Of a DNA stretch of 64,000 bases, positions 26,167 to 34,245 are shown one piece after another. Location of the stretch: contig NZ_AXVJ01000041.1 in the NCBI RefSeq assembly GCF_000482465.1, positions 1-64,000 of the forward strand, given 5' to 3'. The notes under the pieces were generated by a model that had not been told where the DNA came from, ran no database searches, and saw nothing but the letters and a program-made list of their open reading frames with translations. Within the stretch, counting starts at the first letter, position 1. Each line of letters begins with the position of its first letter. The position numbers were made by a program, and so were the translations under genes. This stretch comes from Runella limosa DSM 17973 (GTDB lineage: Bacteria > Bacteroidota > Bacteroidia > Cytophagales > Spirosomataceae).

Positions 26167-27150
26167 TCATTCTTCATCTTTCTGCCCTTTGTAGTTGGCT
26201 TCTTCAAAAATCTGCCGAACGTTGGTGTTCGCCATCAATTCGGTCAGCGTGGTGTTTGATTTTTTGCGCAAATATTCTCCCACAATGCGCCAACCTACCC
26301 AACGGGCAATCCCTCCGGGGCAATATTGGCTAATTTCGGGCGTGGCGGGACGTTCGCCAATGAAGCGTTCTTTTTCGGCGTCGCGGGTTTGGTACAAGAG
26401 TTGGCGATCTAAAAAATAAGCCCAAATGTCTTGTTGGGAGGCATAGACATCGGTAAGTTGTTCGCCCGAATAGCCAATGATTAGGCTATCTGGCGTTTCG
26501 GGGGCGACGCGTTTGACAAACTCAAATCCTTTGCCGTACCAAATCATATCGGCTAAGAGTGTTTTGTCTTCGTTAGGTACTTTGTTGTATTTCTGAGAAA
26601 TAAAGAACAAAATGCCTGGAGCGATGTATTCTTTTTGGTAACGACGAAGTTGATAATCAAAAAGTTGCGGGCGGTATTTGGCTTTTGGACCGCCAAAATA
26701 ATCCAACCCAATGATAATAATGCTGTCTGATACGTACAAATCAGTACCCATGAAACCTGTGATGGTTGTTACGATTTCGGGGGCTTTAAAATCAGGGTAA
26801 GAAGCTTTGATTTGCCCAAAAGCTTGTTGGAGTTGGGTTTGTAAAAATGTTAAGTCCGCAAACTGGGTCTGAAGTTCTTGGCTAAATTGTTGTAGGTCTC
26901 GATTGGAAATGTTTTGGTACAACTGGTTGGTAATCATCGAGTCCGCCACGCCCGAAGGCAAACCAAAATAGTCTCTTAAAATGGGGTTTTTCTGGAATAA
27001 CAGTGATAAGTCGGCGGGGGATTTTGCCGAAAAAATTTCTTTTTCGAGGCGTCGAATGCCAACGGGTACTTCTTGGGGTTTTTGTTCGCAGGCACTAAAA
27101 GTAAGCCCAAAAGCAATAAGAACGAGGAATGAATAAATAGCTGCTTTCAT
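26167..27150 (-). CDS. gldB: Gliding motility lipoprotein GldB family
   Basis: 327 residues. Lipoprotein signal with lipobox FSAC (Cys21). The body matches the GldB/DUF2268-like family: LFQKNPILRDYFGLP, FGQIKASYPDF, GFMGTDLYVSDSIIIIGLDYFLG-type text (here GLDYFGGPKAKY), and CPGGIARWVGWRIVGEYL near the end. GldB is needed for gliding in Flavobacterium; in other Bacteroidota it is tied to envelope function. It is divergent from the T9SS plug gene, with an 86-bp tandem repeat between them. Family is fairly sure; gliding role is inference. Confidence 0.78.
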   Translation of the reverse strand: MKAAIYSFLVLIAFGLTFSACEQKPQEVPVGIRRLEKEIFSAKSPADLSLLFQKNPILRDYFGLPSGVADSMITNQLYQNISNRDLQQFSQELQTQFADLTFLQTQLQQAFGQIKASYPDFKAPEIVTTITGFMGTDLYVSDSIIIIGLDYFGGPKAKYRPQLFDYQLRRYQKEYIAPGILFFISQKYNKVPNEDKTLLADMIWYGKGFEFVKRVAPETPDSLIIGYSGEQLTDVYASQQDIWAYFLDRQLLYQTRDAEKERFIGERPATPEISQYCPGGIARWVGWRIVGEYLRKKSNTTLTELMANTNVRQIFEEANYKGQKDEE

Positions 27151-27516
27151 TGAAAATTTTGATGACGTATTTTAAACGTAGAAGCGGCCTAAAAAAGTTT
27201 GAAGTAGGGCTAGAAAACCGCTTTTGGCGTTTTGGCGTCGGAGACGCTGGGCCGTTTGCGCCCCGAATCGGAGTTCGGGGCGAGATAAGGCAGGCCATTT
27301 GCGCTCCGAATTTCATGTTTGCGTCGGAGACGCTGAACCATTTACGCCCCGAATCGGAGTTCGGGGCGAGATAAGGCAGATCGTTTTCGCTCCGAATTTC
27401 ATGTTTGCGTCGGAGACGCTGAACCATTTACGCCCCGAATCGGAGTTCGGGGCGAGTATTTTCAAGAGATTTCCGTTAGATTTACCCCATAATTTGTGAA
27501 CGATAATTTTTCTCTC
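27151..27516. other. Divergent intergenic region dominated by a tandem repeat
   Basis: 366 bases between gldB and the plug gene. Most of it (27235-27455) is the 86-bp tandem repeat described separately. Short ORFs on both strands here are made of repeat sequence and are not genes. Confidence 0.75.
27235..27455. repeat. 86-bp tandem repeat with paired hairpins, about 2.6 copies
   Basis: Units start at 27235, 27321 and 27407 (period 86). Each has a small hairpin GCGTC-GGA-GACGC and a larger one CGCCCCGAA-TCGGAG-TTCGGGGCG (27259-27282, 27345-27368, 27431-27454). The second and third copies are nearly identical; the first differs slightly. The GC-rich stems stand out from the surrounding sequence. 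Confidence 0.92.
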
Positions 27517-28806
27517 ATGGCCAGATATTTGATAGTATTGATGTGTTGGGGATGGATGTGTAGCGCCTTGGCTCAGAAACTACCCCCGATTCAGTACGAA
27601 GACCGTACCTACGAAACCACGATTAAAACCGTGGCGATTTATCCCGCACCCAACAACATTCAAGATCCTGCGCGTACCACTTATTCGCCCGTTGTCAATG
27701 TTGAAAGCACGAATCCGTTGATTGTGGAATTTGATGACCTCAAAGCGCGCTATCGAACGTTGAGGTACCGTATTTTTCACTGCAATGCCGATTGGACGTC
27801 GTCGGGCTTGAACGATATTGAATTTACGTACGAATACAACGACTACCCGATTAACACTTACCAGGCGTCGTTCAACACCAAAATTCCGTATTACCATTAT
27901 ACTTTTGAAGTTCCGAGGTTAAAACTTTCGGGGAATTATGTGGTGGCGGTTTACGAAGATTCGCGGCCTGCCAAAGTCGTATTTACGCGTCGATTTATGG
28001 TCTATCAATCGAAGGTAAGTGTGTTTGCGCAAGTTCGGATGTCGTCAGGAATTGCCGAGCAGCGCACGCATCAGCAGATTGATTTTGACGTTGATTACCG
28101 TGGATATGAAATCCTTTCTCCGCAAGAAGACTTAAAAATTGTGATTCGTCAAAACTACCGTTGGAACAAAATGATTACGAATCTGCGCCCAACCAACGTT
28201 CGTATTTTTGACCAAAAGCTGGAATTTCGCCCGTTTGATTTATCTAATAACATGCTGGGGGGCAATGAGTTTCGTTGGTTCGATACCCGCATTTCGCGCG
28301 GAGTAGGGATGAGCGTGGATGACATTCAACAATTGCCCGACCAGACCATCGCCCACCTTCGGGTTGACCAGTCGCGAGTAGGAGGTGGAGCAACTTTTCA
28401 GGCGCAAGACTTTAACGGTCAATACATTGTACTGAACCGCGATGCGGCTAATAGCACCAATGAGGCTGATTATATCAATACGGTCTTTACGTTACAAAGT
28501 CCGCAATATCCCAATGCGCAAGTATATGTCGGAGGGGCTTACAATTTATGGCAATTGGAGGATGCCAATCGGATGAGCTACAATGCGGCGAAAAATGTCT
28601 ATGAAGCCAGTATTTTGATTAAACAAGGAATTGTGAATTACTATTATTTGGCGGTTGGCGCCGATGGAAAAATAAACGATACGGCTTTTGAAGGAAGTTA
28701 TTCGAGTACGTCCAACGACTACGAAATATTTGTCTATCATCGTCCACCCGCAGCCCGCGCTGATCAGTTGGTGGGTTATCGTTTAGTGGAGTTTGGACGA
28801 CGTTAA
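27517..28806 (+). CDS. Type IX secretion system plug protein (DUF5103)
   Basis: 429 residues from the ATG at 27517, which starts a signal peptide (MARYLIVLMCWGWMCSALAQ); a GTG at 27496 adds seven residues and is less likely. The N-terminal domain (about 20-300) matches DUF5103: IKTVAIYPAPN, LIVEFDDLKARYRTLRY, YRIFHCNADWTSSGLND, YTFEVPRLKLSGNYVVAVYED. The C-terminal part has a late-strand domain with VYVGGAYNLWQLEDAN, like an E-set/CBM48 fold. In Flavobacterium the Plug protein seals the SprA translocon of T9SS when not in use; that role is transferred by family. Periplasmic. Confidence 0.85.
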   Translation: MARYLIVLMCWGWMCSALAQKLPPIQYEDRTYETTIKTVAIYPAPNNIQDPARTTYSPVVNVESTNPLIVEFDDLKARYRTLRYRIFHCNADWTSSGLNDIEFTYEYNDYPINTYQASFNTKIPYYHYTFEVPRLKLSGNYVVAVYEDSRPAKVVFTRRFMVYQSKVSVFAQVRMSSGIAEQRTHQQIDFDVDYRGYEILSPQEDLKIVIRQNYRWNKMITNLRPTNVRIFDQKLEFRPFDLSNNMLGGNEFRWFDTRISRGVGMSVDDIQQLPDQTIAHLRVDQSRVGGGATFQAQDFNGQYIVLNRDAANSTNEADYINTVFTLQSPQYPNAQVYVGGAYNLWQLEDANRMSYNAAKNVYEASILIKQGIVNYYYLAVGADGKINDTAFEGSYSSTSNDYEIFVYHRPPAARADQLVGYRLVEFGRR

Positions 28807-28812
28807 AAAAAA

Positions 28813-28843
28813 ACCTCTCGAAAGTTTTGAACTTTCGAGAGGT
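28813..28843. repeat. Intergenic hairpin with CGAAAGTT core, copy 2
   Basis: A 14-bp perfect stem (ACCTCTCGAAAGTT / AACTTTCGAGAGGT) with loop TTG, preceded by a long A-run, directly after the plug gene. The A-run on the left means it could end transcription on the minus strand only, where no gene ends. It resembles the hairpins at 9638 and 34201. Confidence 0.8.
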
Positions 28844-28860
28844 TGAAAAAACAGAGTAAT

Positions 28861-29493
28861 ATGATTGATTTACAGAGTTTTTTGGTGTTTGCTTTTGCGA
28901 CGTTAATGCTGAACCTCACGCCAGGTTCGGACATGATTTACGTCGCTACCCGTAGCACATCGCAAGGGACAAAAGCAGGAATTGTTTCGGCTTTGGGGAT
29001 TGCGGGAGGGTGCGTAGTCCACACATTGGCTGCCGTGTTGGGGCTTTCGGTTTTGATTGCCGAATCGGCATTGGCGTTTAATATCGTGAAATACTTGGGC
29101 GTGGCTTATCTGTGTTATTTGGGCATAATGGCGCTTCTAACAACCAGCAATTTGTCAAGCAGCAGCACCGTAGGGACCATTCCGTTGAAAAAGCTGTTTT
29201 GGCAAGGAGTTTATACCAACGTTTTGAATCCCAAAGTAGCCTTATTTTTCTTGGCCTTTTTGCCCCAATTTTCCGACCCCTATTCGCCCGATTTTAAATG
29301 GCAAGTGCTGGGTTTAGGGATTTGGTTTAACTTTTCGGGAACCGTCGTCAATTGTTTGGTGGCGGTATTGTTTGGAAAAGCAGGTTCGTATTTGAACCAA
29401 TTACCCAATTTCGCCCGTATCCAAAACAAAGTAACGGGCGTGATGATGCTTGGGCTTGGGGCGTATTTGGCGTTGGCAAAACGCAGTCAATAA
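28861..29493 (+). CDS. LysE/RhtB-family amino-acid exporter
   Basis: 210 residues from the ATG at 28861; a TTG at 28843 is less likely because it overlaps a hairpin. Six hydrophobic segments. The N-terminal motif LMLNLTPGSDMIYVATRS is the LysE/RhtB signature. Family members export amino acids such as homoserine, threonine or lysine; the substrate is not readable. Inner-membrane protein. It converges with the MazG gene, with one base between the stops. Confidence 0.88.
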   Translation: MIDLQSFLVFAFATLMLNLTPGSDMIYVATRSTSQGTKAGIVSALGIAGGCVVHTLAAVLGLSVLIAESALAFNIVKYLGVAYLCYLGIMALLTTSNLSSSSTVGTIPLKKLFWQGVYTNVLNPKVALFFLAFLPQFSDPYSPDFKWQVLGLGIWFNFSGTVVNCLVAVLFGKAGSYLNQLPNFARIQNKVTGVMMLGLGAYLALAKRSQ

Positions 29494-29494
29494 A

Positions 29495-29821
29495 CTACTT
29501 CAGCTTCTCGTTTTCGTGGTGGCGCGTCGCGTCGCGCTTGGTTTTTTTTTCTAAATTTTTCTGAAAAGCTTCGGTCAAATCGACGCCAGTTTGGTTGGCC
29601 AAGCACATGAGTACCCACAGCACATCGGCCATTTCATCGGCTAAATTTTTCTCTAAATCTGACTTTTTGAACGATTGGTCACCGTAGGTACGGGCCATAA
29701 TGCGGGCGAGTTCACCCACCTCTTCGGTCAAAATGGTCATATTGGTCAATTCGCTAAAATAGCGTACTCCGTAGGTTTTAATCCACGTATCTACTTCTTG
29801 TTGTGCTTGTTCTAAAGTCAT
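29495..29821 (-). CDS. MazG-like nucleotide pyrophosphohydrolase
   Basis: 108 residues, single-domain 'iMazG' size. The metal-binding pattern EEVGE (about 32-36) and DEMAD (about 62-66) is present, along with FKKSDLEKNLADEMADVLWVLMCLANQ. It hydrolyses nucleoside triphosphates to monophosphates, probably cleaning damaged nucleotides. Cytoplasmic. It lies just downstream of pyrR on the same strand (54 bp). Confidence 0.9.
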   Translation of the reverse strand: MTLEQAQQEVDTWIKTYGVRYFSELTNMTILTEEVGELARIMARTYGDQSFKKSDLEKNLADEMADVLWVLMCLANQTGVDLTEAFQKNLEKKTKRDATRHHENEKLK

Positions 29822-29875
29822 GGGGATGACGAATGTTTGAATGAATCGAATGATGAATAACAGAGGCCGTGTAGC

Positions 29876-30412
29876 CTAGTCAACCAGCCAAATGCGGTCG
29901 GCGTCGTAGCCTTGTTCTTTCCATTCAACCAGTACACGCTGAGAATCAAGGGTGTTTACTTTCATTCCAGTATAATCGGGTTCAACGGGGATTTCGCGGT
30001 TGTATTGGCGGTCGATAAGTACCAAAAGCTCCACTTTACGGGGGCGACCAAAGGCTTGCATGGCATCAAGTGCGGCCCGAACCATCCGACCCGTGGCGAG
30101 TACGTCGTCAATCAAAATCACTTTTTTGCCTTCAATGACAAAATTGATTTTGGTCGCATTGGCTTTCAGTGGTTCACGGCGACGAAAGTCATCGCGATAA
30201 AAAGTCGCATCCAAATACCCAAGTGGAATGTTTGAACCTGTGATTTGGCGAAGTTCGTGGGCGACGCGTTCGGCAAAATAAATACCACGCGGTTGAAGAC
30301 CCAACAAGACAGAATCCGAAAAATCTTGGTGGTTTTCCAGAAGCTGTTGGCATAGCCGACTAATCATAATTTCGAGCAAAGGACTGCTCAGGATAAGGCG
30401 ATTTTGATTCAT
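29876..30412 (-). CDS. pyrR: PyrR-type uracil phosphoribosyltransferase / pyr regulator
   Basis: 178 residues. The PRPP-binding loop VILIDDVLATGRMVRAA and the PyrR-type block YLDATFYRDDFRRR are clear. In Gram-positive bacteria PyrR binds pyr mRNA and also acts as a uracil phosphoribosyltransferase; in Bacteroidota the RNA role is uncertain. No pyr biosynthesis gene is adjacent here. It is followed by a MazG-type gene, giving a small nucleotide-metabolism pair. Confidence 0.92.
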   Translation of the reverse strand: MNQNRLILSSPLLEIMISRLCQQLLENHQDFSDSVLLGLQPRGIYFAERVAHELRQITGSNIPLGYLDATFYRDDFRRREPLKANATKINFVIEGKKVILIDDVLATGRMVRAALDAMQAFGRPRKVELLVLIDRQYNREIPVEPDYTGMKVNTLDSQRVLVEWKEQGYDADRIWLVD

Positions 30413-30448
30413 CAGATAAAAAGGAAGACTTTTAAGGCTTCTTTAACT

Positions 30449-30500
30449 CCAGCCTTTAGGCTGGGGGTAATCAATAACTTTTAAAAATGGGCTTTAGCCC
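30449..30500. repeat. Pair of small hairpins upstream of pyrR
   Basis: CCAGCCT-TT-AGGCTGG (30449-30464) and GGGCT-TT-AGCCC (30489-30500) share the form stem-TT-stem. They lie between ligA and pyrR, without T-tracts. They look like members of a dispersed palindrome family. Confidence 0.5.
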
Positions 30501-30570
30501 TGACATCTGTAGGGACGAGGACTAAAACCTACTCCTATTCTGGGTGTACAAATATAGAAATAACCAATCG

Positions 30571-32661
30571 TTACTCGCCCAACATTTCCAAAAACTCCGT
30601 TTCAGAAATCATTTTGACGCCCAATTTCGTGGCTTTGTCGAGCTTAGAAGCTCCCGCTTTTTCCCCTACAATCAAGAAGTTGAGTTTTCCCGAAACCCCG
30701 CTAACAAGTTTGCCGCCATTGGCTTCAATTTTGTTTTCGAGCTGCTCGCGGCTCATGCTGGCAAACGTACCTGAGTATAAGAATGTTTTCCCTTCGAGGG
30801 TGTTTGATTCCATCACCACGGGAAGGTCGTCGGTTTCCATTTTGAGACCTGCGGCACGGAGACGCTCGATATAGGCACGGTTTTGGTCCTCAGCAAAGTA
30901 TTCTATCAAACTTTGGGCAATTTTTTCGCCGATTTCGGGGACGTTACGCAGGGCTTCCAAGTCAGCATTCATCAGCGCGTCGATGTTTTTGAAATACGCA
31001 GCCAGTTTTTCAGCGACTGTAGCACCGACAAAACGAATTCCGATGGCAAACAAAACCTGCTTGAACGGAACGTGTTTAGATTGCTCAATTCCTTTTAAAA
31101 TATTCTCAACGGTCTTTTCCTTAAACCCAATTCGCTTGGTTTTTCCCGTTTCTTCGTCGGTGATGACTTTTTCTAACCCAAATAGTTTTTCATAAGTCAA
31201 ATCGTACAAATTTGCGGGGGTGTTTACCAAACCTTTGTCAAACAATAACTCAATTTTCCCTTCGCCCAAACTGTCCAAATTCATGGCTTTACGGTGAATA
31301 AAATGCTCGATTTTACCACGGATTTGGGGCGGACAACCGCGTTCATTGGGGCAATAATGATTAGCTTCGCCTTCTTTACGAATAAGCAGAGTAGCACATT
31401 CGGGGCAGTGGGTTGGGTAGTAGATGGGGGATGTTAGACGAAATGCCCGTGCTTCAGTATCCACGCCCGTAATTTTCGGGATGATTTCTCCGCCTTTTTC
31501 TACAAAAACTACATCGTTGAGCATGAGGCCAAGGCGCTCGATTTCGTTGGCATTGTGCAAGGAAGCACGTTTCACGCGGGTCCCCGATAGCCAAAGCCCT
31601 TTGCCGTCTTCGTTGAGGTTATCTAAGTTAGCCACGGGTGTCAAAGCCCCTGTTCGCCCGACTTGGTACGAAACGGAACGCAAAACGCCAGGCTTGTTTT
31701 CAGCTTTGTATTTGTAAGCAATCGCCCAGCGCGGACTTTTGGCCGTAAAGCCTAATTCACGTTGTTGGGCGAGCGAATTTACTTTGATAACAATCCCATC
31801 GGTAGCGAGGGGAAGCGTATGCCGTTTTTCCTCCCACGTATGGATGTACTGAAGAACATCGTCGATGGTAGCGCATTTCTCCCACGAAGGCGAAACGTTG
31901 AATCCCCATGCTTTGAGGGCTTCGAGGCTGTCGGAATGGGTTTCAAATACGTCGTCGTCGCTCAAAAAATAATACACATAACAGTCTAACCCCCGACGAG
32001 CTGACTCTGCGGAGTCTTGAAGTTTGAACGCGCCCGATGCTGCATTGCGTGGATTGGCGTAGGTTTGTTCGTCGGCCTCTTCGAGCTCTTTGTTGAGTTT
32101 TTCAAAAGAAGAAATGGGCATAAAACCTTCACCACGGACTTCAAAAGCAAGAGGCAAAGAGCGAAGGGCAGAATTGGACTTCGAATCTTGTACCTTCAAC
32201 GGCAGGGTTTTGATGGTTCGGACGTTGGCCGTGATGTCATCGCCTCGAACGCCGTCGCCCCGAGTTACGCCTCGCACTAGTACGCCATTTTCGTAGGTCA
32301 TACTGAGTGAAATACCGTCGAATTTTAATTCACAAACATACTCAAAGTCAGCGCCATTAATCCCTTTTCTAACCCGCTCGTCAAAGTCGCGCAGGTCTTG
32401 CTCGTTGTAGGTGTTTCCCAACGAAAGCATGGGGTAACGGTGCTCGACCGCCGCAAAATTTTTGGTGATTGTACCTCCTACACGTTGGGTGGGAGAATCG
32501 GGGCGTTTGAGGTCGGGATATTGATTTTCGAGCGAAACAAGCTCTTCGAGGAGTTGGTCAAACTCGTAATCGCTGATTTCAGAAACGCTATCTTGGTAAT
32601 ACCGATGGTTGTAAAAATTGAGACGCTCGGTCAGTTCGTTAATGCGGTCGGCTACAGACAT
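30571..32661 (-). CDS. ligA: NAD-dependent DNA ligase LigA
   Basis: 696 residues, full length. The adenylation domain has the active-site lysine in CELKFDGIS; the OB fold and the C4 zinc finger (CPECATLLI ... CPNERGC) follow, then helix-hairpin-helix repeats (LRNVPEIGEKIAQSL) and a C-terminal BRCT domain (GKTFLYSGTFASMSREQLE). It seals nicks during replication and repair and is essential. Starts at the ATG at 32661. Confidence 0.98.
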   Translation of the reverse strand: MSVADRINELTERLNFYNHRYYQDSVSEISDYEFDQLLEELVSLENQYPDLKRPDSPTQRVGGTITKNFAAVEHRYPMLSLGNTYNEQDLRDFDERVRKGINGADFEYVCELKFDGISLSMTYENGVLVRGVTRGDGVRGDDITANVRTIKTLPLKVQDSKSNSALRSLPLAFEVRGEGFMPISSFEKLNKELEEADEQTYANPRNAASGAFKLQDSAESARRGLDCYVYYFLSDDDVFETHSDSLEALKAWGFNVSPSWEKCATIDDVLQYIHTWEEKRHTLPLATDGIVIKVNSLAQQRELGFTAKSPRWAIAYKYKAENKPGVLRSVSYQVGRTGALTPVANLDNLNEDGKGLWLSGTRVKRASLHNANEIERLGLMLNDVVFVEKGGEIIPKITGVDTEARAFRLTSPIYYPTHCPECATLLIRKEGEANHYCPNERGCPPQIRGKIEHFIHRKAMNLDSLGEGKIELLFDKGLVNTPANLYDLTYEKLFGLEKVITDEETGKTKRIGFKEKTVENILKGIEQSKHVPFKQVLFAIGIRFVGATVAEKLAAYFKNIDALMNADLEALRNVPEIGEKIAQSLIEYFAEDQNRAYIERLRAAGLKMETDDLPVVMESNTLEGKTFLYSGTFASMSREQLENKIEANGGKLVSGVSGKLNFLIVGEKAGASKLDKATKLGVKMISETEFLEMLGE

Positions 32662-32729
32662 GGCTATGAGAATGTTTGCAATGGGATAGGCCGCGAAGTT
32701 AGAGAATCTAAACCAAAAACCCTAGGTCT

Positions 32730-33344
32730 TTAGAAGCCGTGGTGGTACAGCAAAAACGCAAATACATATAACCAGAGTACATCCACAAAATGCCAATAAA
32801 TGGTAATGAGTTTGATTTTAAGCTGATTGGGAGGGTTGACACTAAAGACAAAAGCATCCACGTAGCTGTGGTTTTTGAGCGACTGATAAACGGCCCATGC
32901 CAACACCGCAACTCCAATGACAATGTGTAAAATATGAATGCCAGAAAGAAGGTAAATAAACCCAACGGATGGGTTATTGACGGTTGAAATGCCCGCCTGA
33001 ATAAGCTGCGTCCAGCCCAAGAATTGTAAAACAACAAACACTATGCCTAAGCTAAGGGTAGCTCCAATGAAAGAGCGAAACCTGGGGAACTGATCTTTTT
33101 GTAAGGCAAGATTAGCGCCGTGCAGGGTAAAACTACTGACGATAATGACACAGGTACTCACCCAAAAAAGCGAAGGAAGTGGCACATCTGTCCAATGGAC
33201 TCCCACTGACTTTCGCATGACATAAGTTCCCAACAAAATTGTAAACAGAAGCACACTTCCACCAAGTCCCAACCAAAGCATAAAATTGAAAGGTTCACGG
33301 CGTTTAGTGAAACGATTTTCTTTTACGGTGGATGCTTTTGCCAT
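32730..33344 (-). CDS. Cytochrome c oxidase subunit III family protein
   Basis: 204 residues, five hydrophobic segments after a basic N-terminus. The subunit III signature is seen in SGIHILHIVIGV and in the final YWHFVDVLWLYVFAFLL. It belongs to a haem-copper terminal oxidase in the inner membrane. No other oxidase subunit is nearby, so this is either an isolated subunit gene or the complex is encoded elsewhere. Between ligA and ispE on the same strand. Confidence 0.92.
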   Translation of the reverse strand: MAKASTVKENRFTKRREPFNFMLWLGLGGSVLLFTILLGTYVMRKSVGVHWTDVPLPSLFWVSTCVIIVSSFTLHGANLALQKDQFPRFRSFIGATLSLGIVFVVLQFLGWTQLIQAGISTVNNPSVGFIYLLSGIHILHIVIGVAVLAWAVYQSLKNHSYVDAFVFSVNPPNQLKIKLITIYWHFVDVLWLYVFAFLLYHHGF

Positions 33345-33375
33345 GGTGTTTAATGGGTCAAGTAAAAGTCAAAAA

Positions 33376-34185
33376 TCAAGTGAGTTCTCCTTTCCAAACG
33401 GTGTAAGGACTAAAAATGTTCTGTAAATCGGGCACTTTCTCAAAAATTCCAAATACGGTCGAGCCTGAGCCTGTCATGCTGGCGTACAAAGCACCTGCTT
33501 CGTACAATTGGGCTTTTATTTGAGGTAAAACGGGGTATTTTTGAAAGAGACCATTTTCAAAATCATTCTTTACATAATGACGCCATTCTTCGATGGGACG
33601 TTGCAATGCTTCGCGCAAGTCTATCTCAGTTTTTTGGGGAACCACGCCCGCGTAGGCTTCGGCGGTGGAGATGTGGAGGTTTGGATAGACCAGAACAATG
33701 CCTTTGCCTTTGAGGGAAAGCGAAATGTCTTCAAATTGGTCTCCTTTCTCAAAACAAAACTGAGGCTGATTTTCGATAAAAAAAGCACAGTCGCTGCCCA
33801 AGCGTCGGGCGTAATTTTGGAGGGCGTCCGTAGAAAGCGATAGTTTGAAGGTATCGTTTAGGAGTTTAAGCACAAAAGCAGCATCCGAAGAACCACCGCC
33901 TATCCCCGCACCAATGGGTACGATTTTTAGTAAGTGCATGGCTACTGGTGGCAACTCAAAATCAGCCTTCAGCAATTCGTAGGCTTTTACACAGAGGTTT
34001 TTGGCGGGGTCGCCTGGAATATCTATGCCCGAAGAACTAAAGCTAAATTCAGCAGAGGGAATGATTTCAACGACATCCGACCAACCCACGGGGTAAAAAC
34101 ATGAAGCAATGTTGTGAAAGCCATCGGGTCGTTTTTCTGTGATTTGAAGCCCGATATTGATTTTGGCGTTGGCAAATGCAACCAT
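33376..34185 (-). CDS. ispE: 4-diphosphocytidyl-2-C-methyl-D-erythritol kinase
   Basis: 269 residues. GHMP kinase with N-terminal ANAKINIGLQI(T) and the ATP loop PIGAGIGGGSSDAA, and the C-terminal motif MTGSGSTVFGIF. It phosphorylates CDP-methylerythritol in the non-mevalonate isoprenoid pathway. Its 5' end lies next to the hairpin at 34201-34230. Confidence 0.96.
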   Translation of the reverse strand: MVAFANAKINIGLQITEKRPDGFHNIASCFYPVGWSDVVEIIPSAEFSFSSSGIDIPGDPAKNLCVKAYELLKADFELPPVAMHLLKIVPIGAGIGGGSSDAAFVLKLLNDTFKLSLSTDALQNYARRLGSDCAFFIENQPQFCFEKGDQFEDISLSLKGKGIVLVYPNLHISTAEAYAGVVPQKTEIDLREALQRPIEEWRHYVKNDFENGLFQKYPVLPQIKAQLYEAGALYASMTGSGSTVFGIFEKVPDLQNIFSPYTVWKGELT

Positions 34186-34200
34186 ACAATTGGAAGAAAA

Positions 34201-34230
34201 ACATCCCGAAAGTTCAAACTTTCGGGATGT
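34201..34230. repeat. Intergenic hairpin with CCCGAAAGTT core, copy 3
   Basis: A 14-bp perfect stem (ACATCCCGAAAGTT / AACTTTCGGGATGT) with loop CA between ispE and the serA fusion gene. Same core as at 9638-9668 and 28813-28843. Confidence 0.8.
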
Positions 34231-34245
34231 TAGAATAACGTCTAT

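Noticed and set aside
27235-27455. Possible CRISPR array or short coding genes on both strands
   Set aside because: The 86-bp units are near identical throughout, without spacers; the short frames are repeat sequence only.
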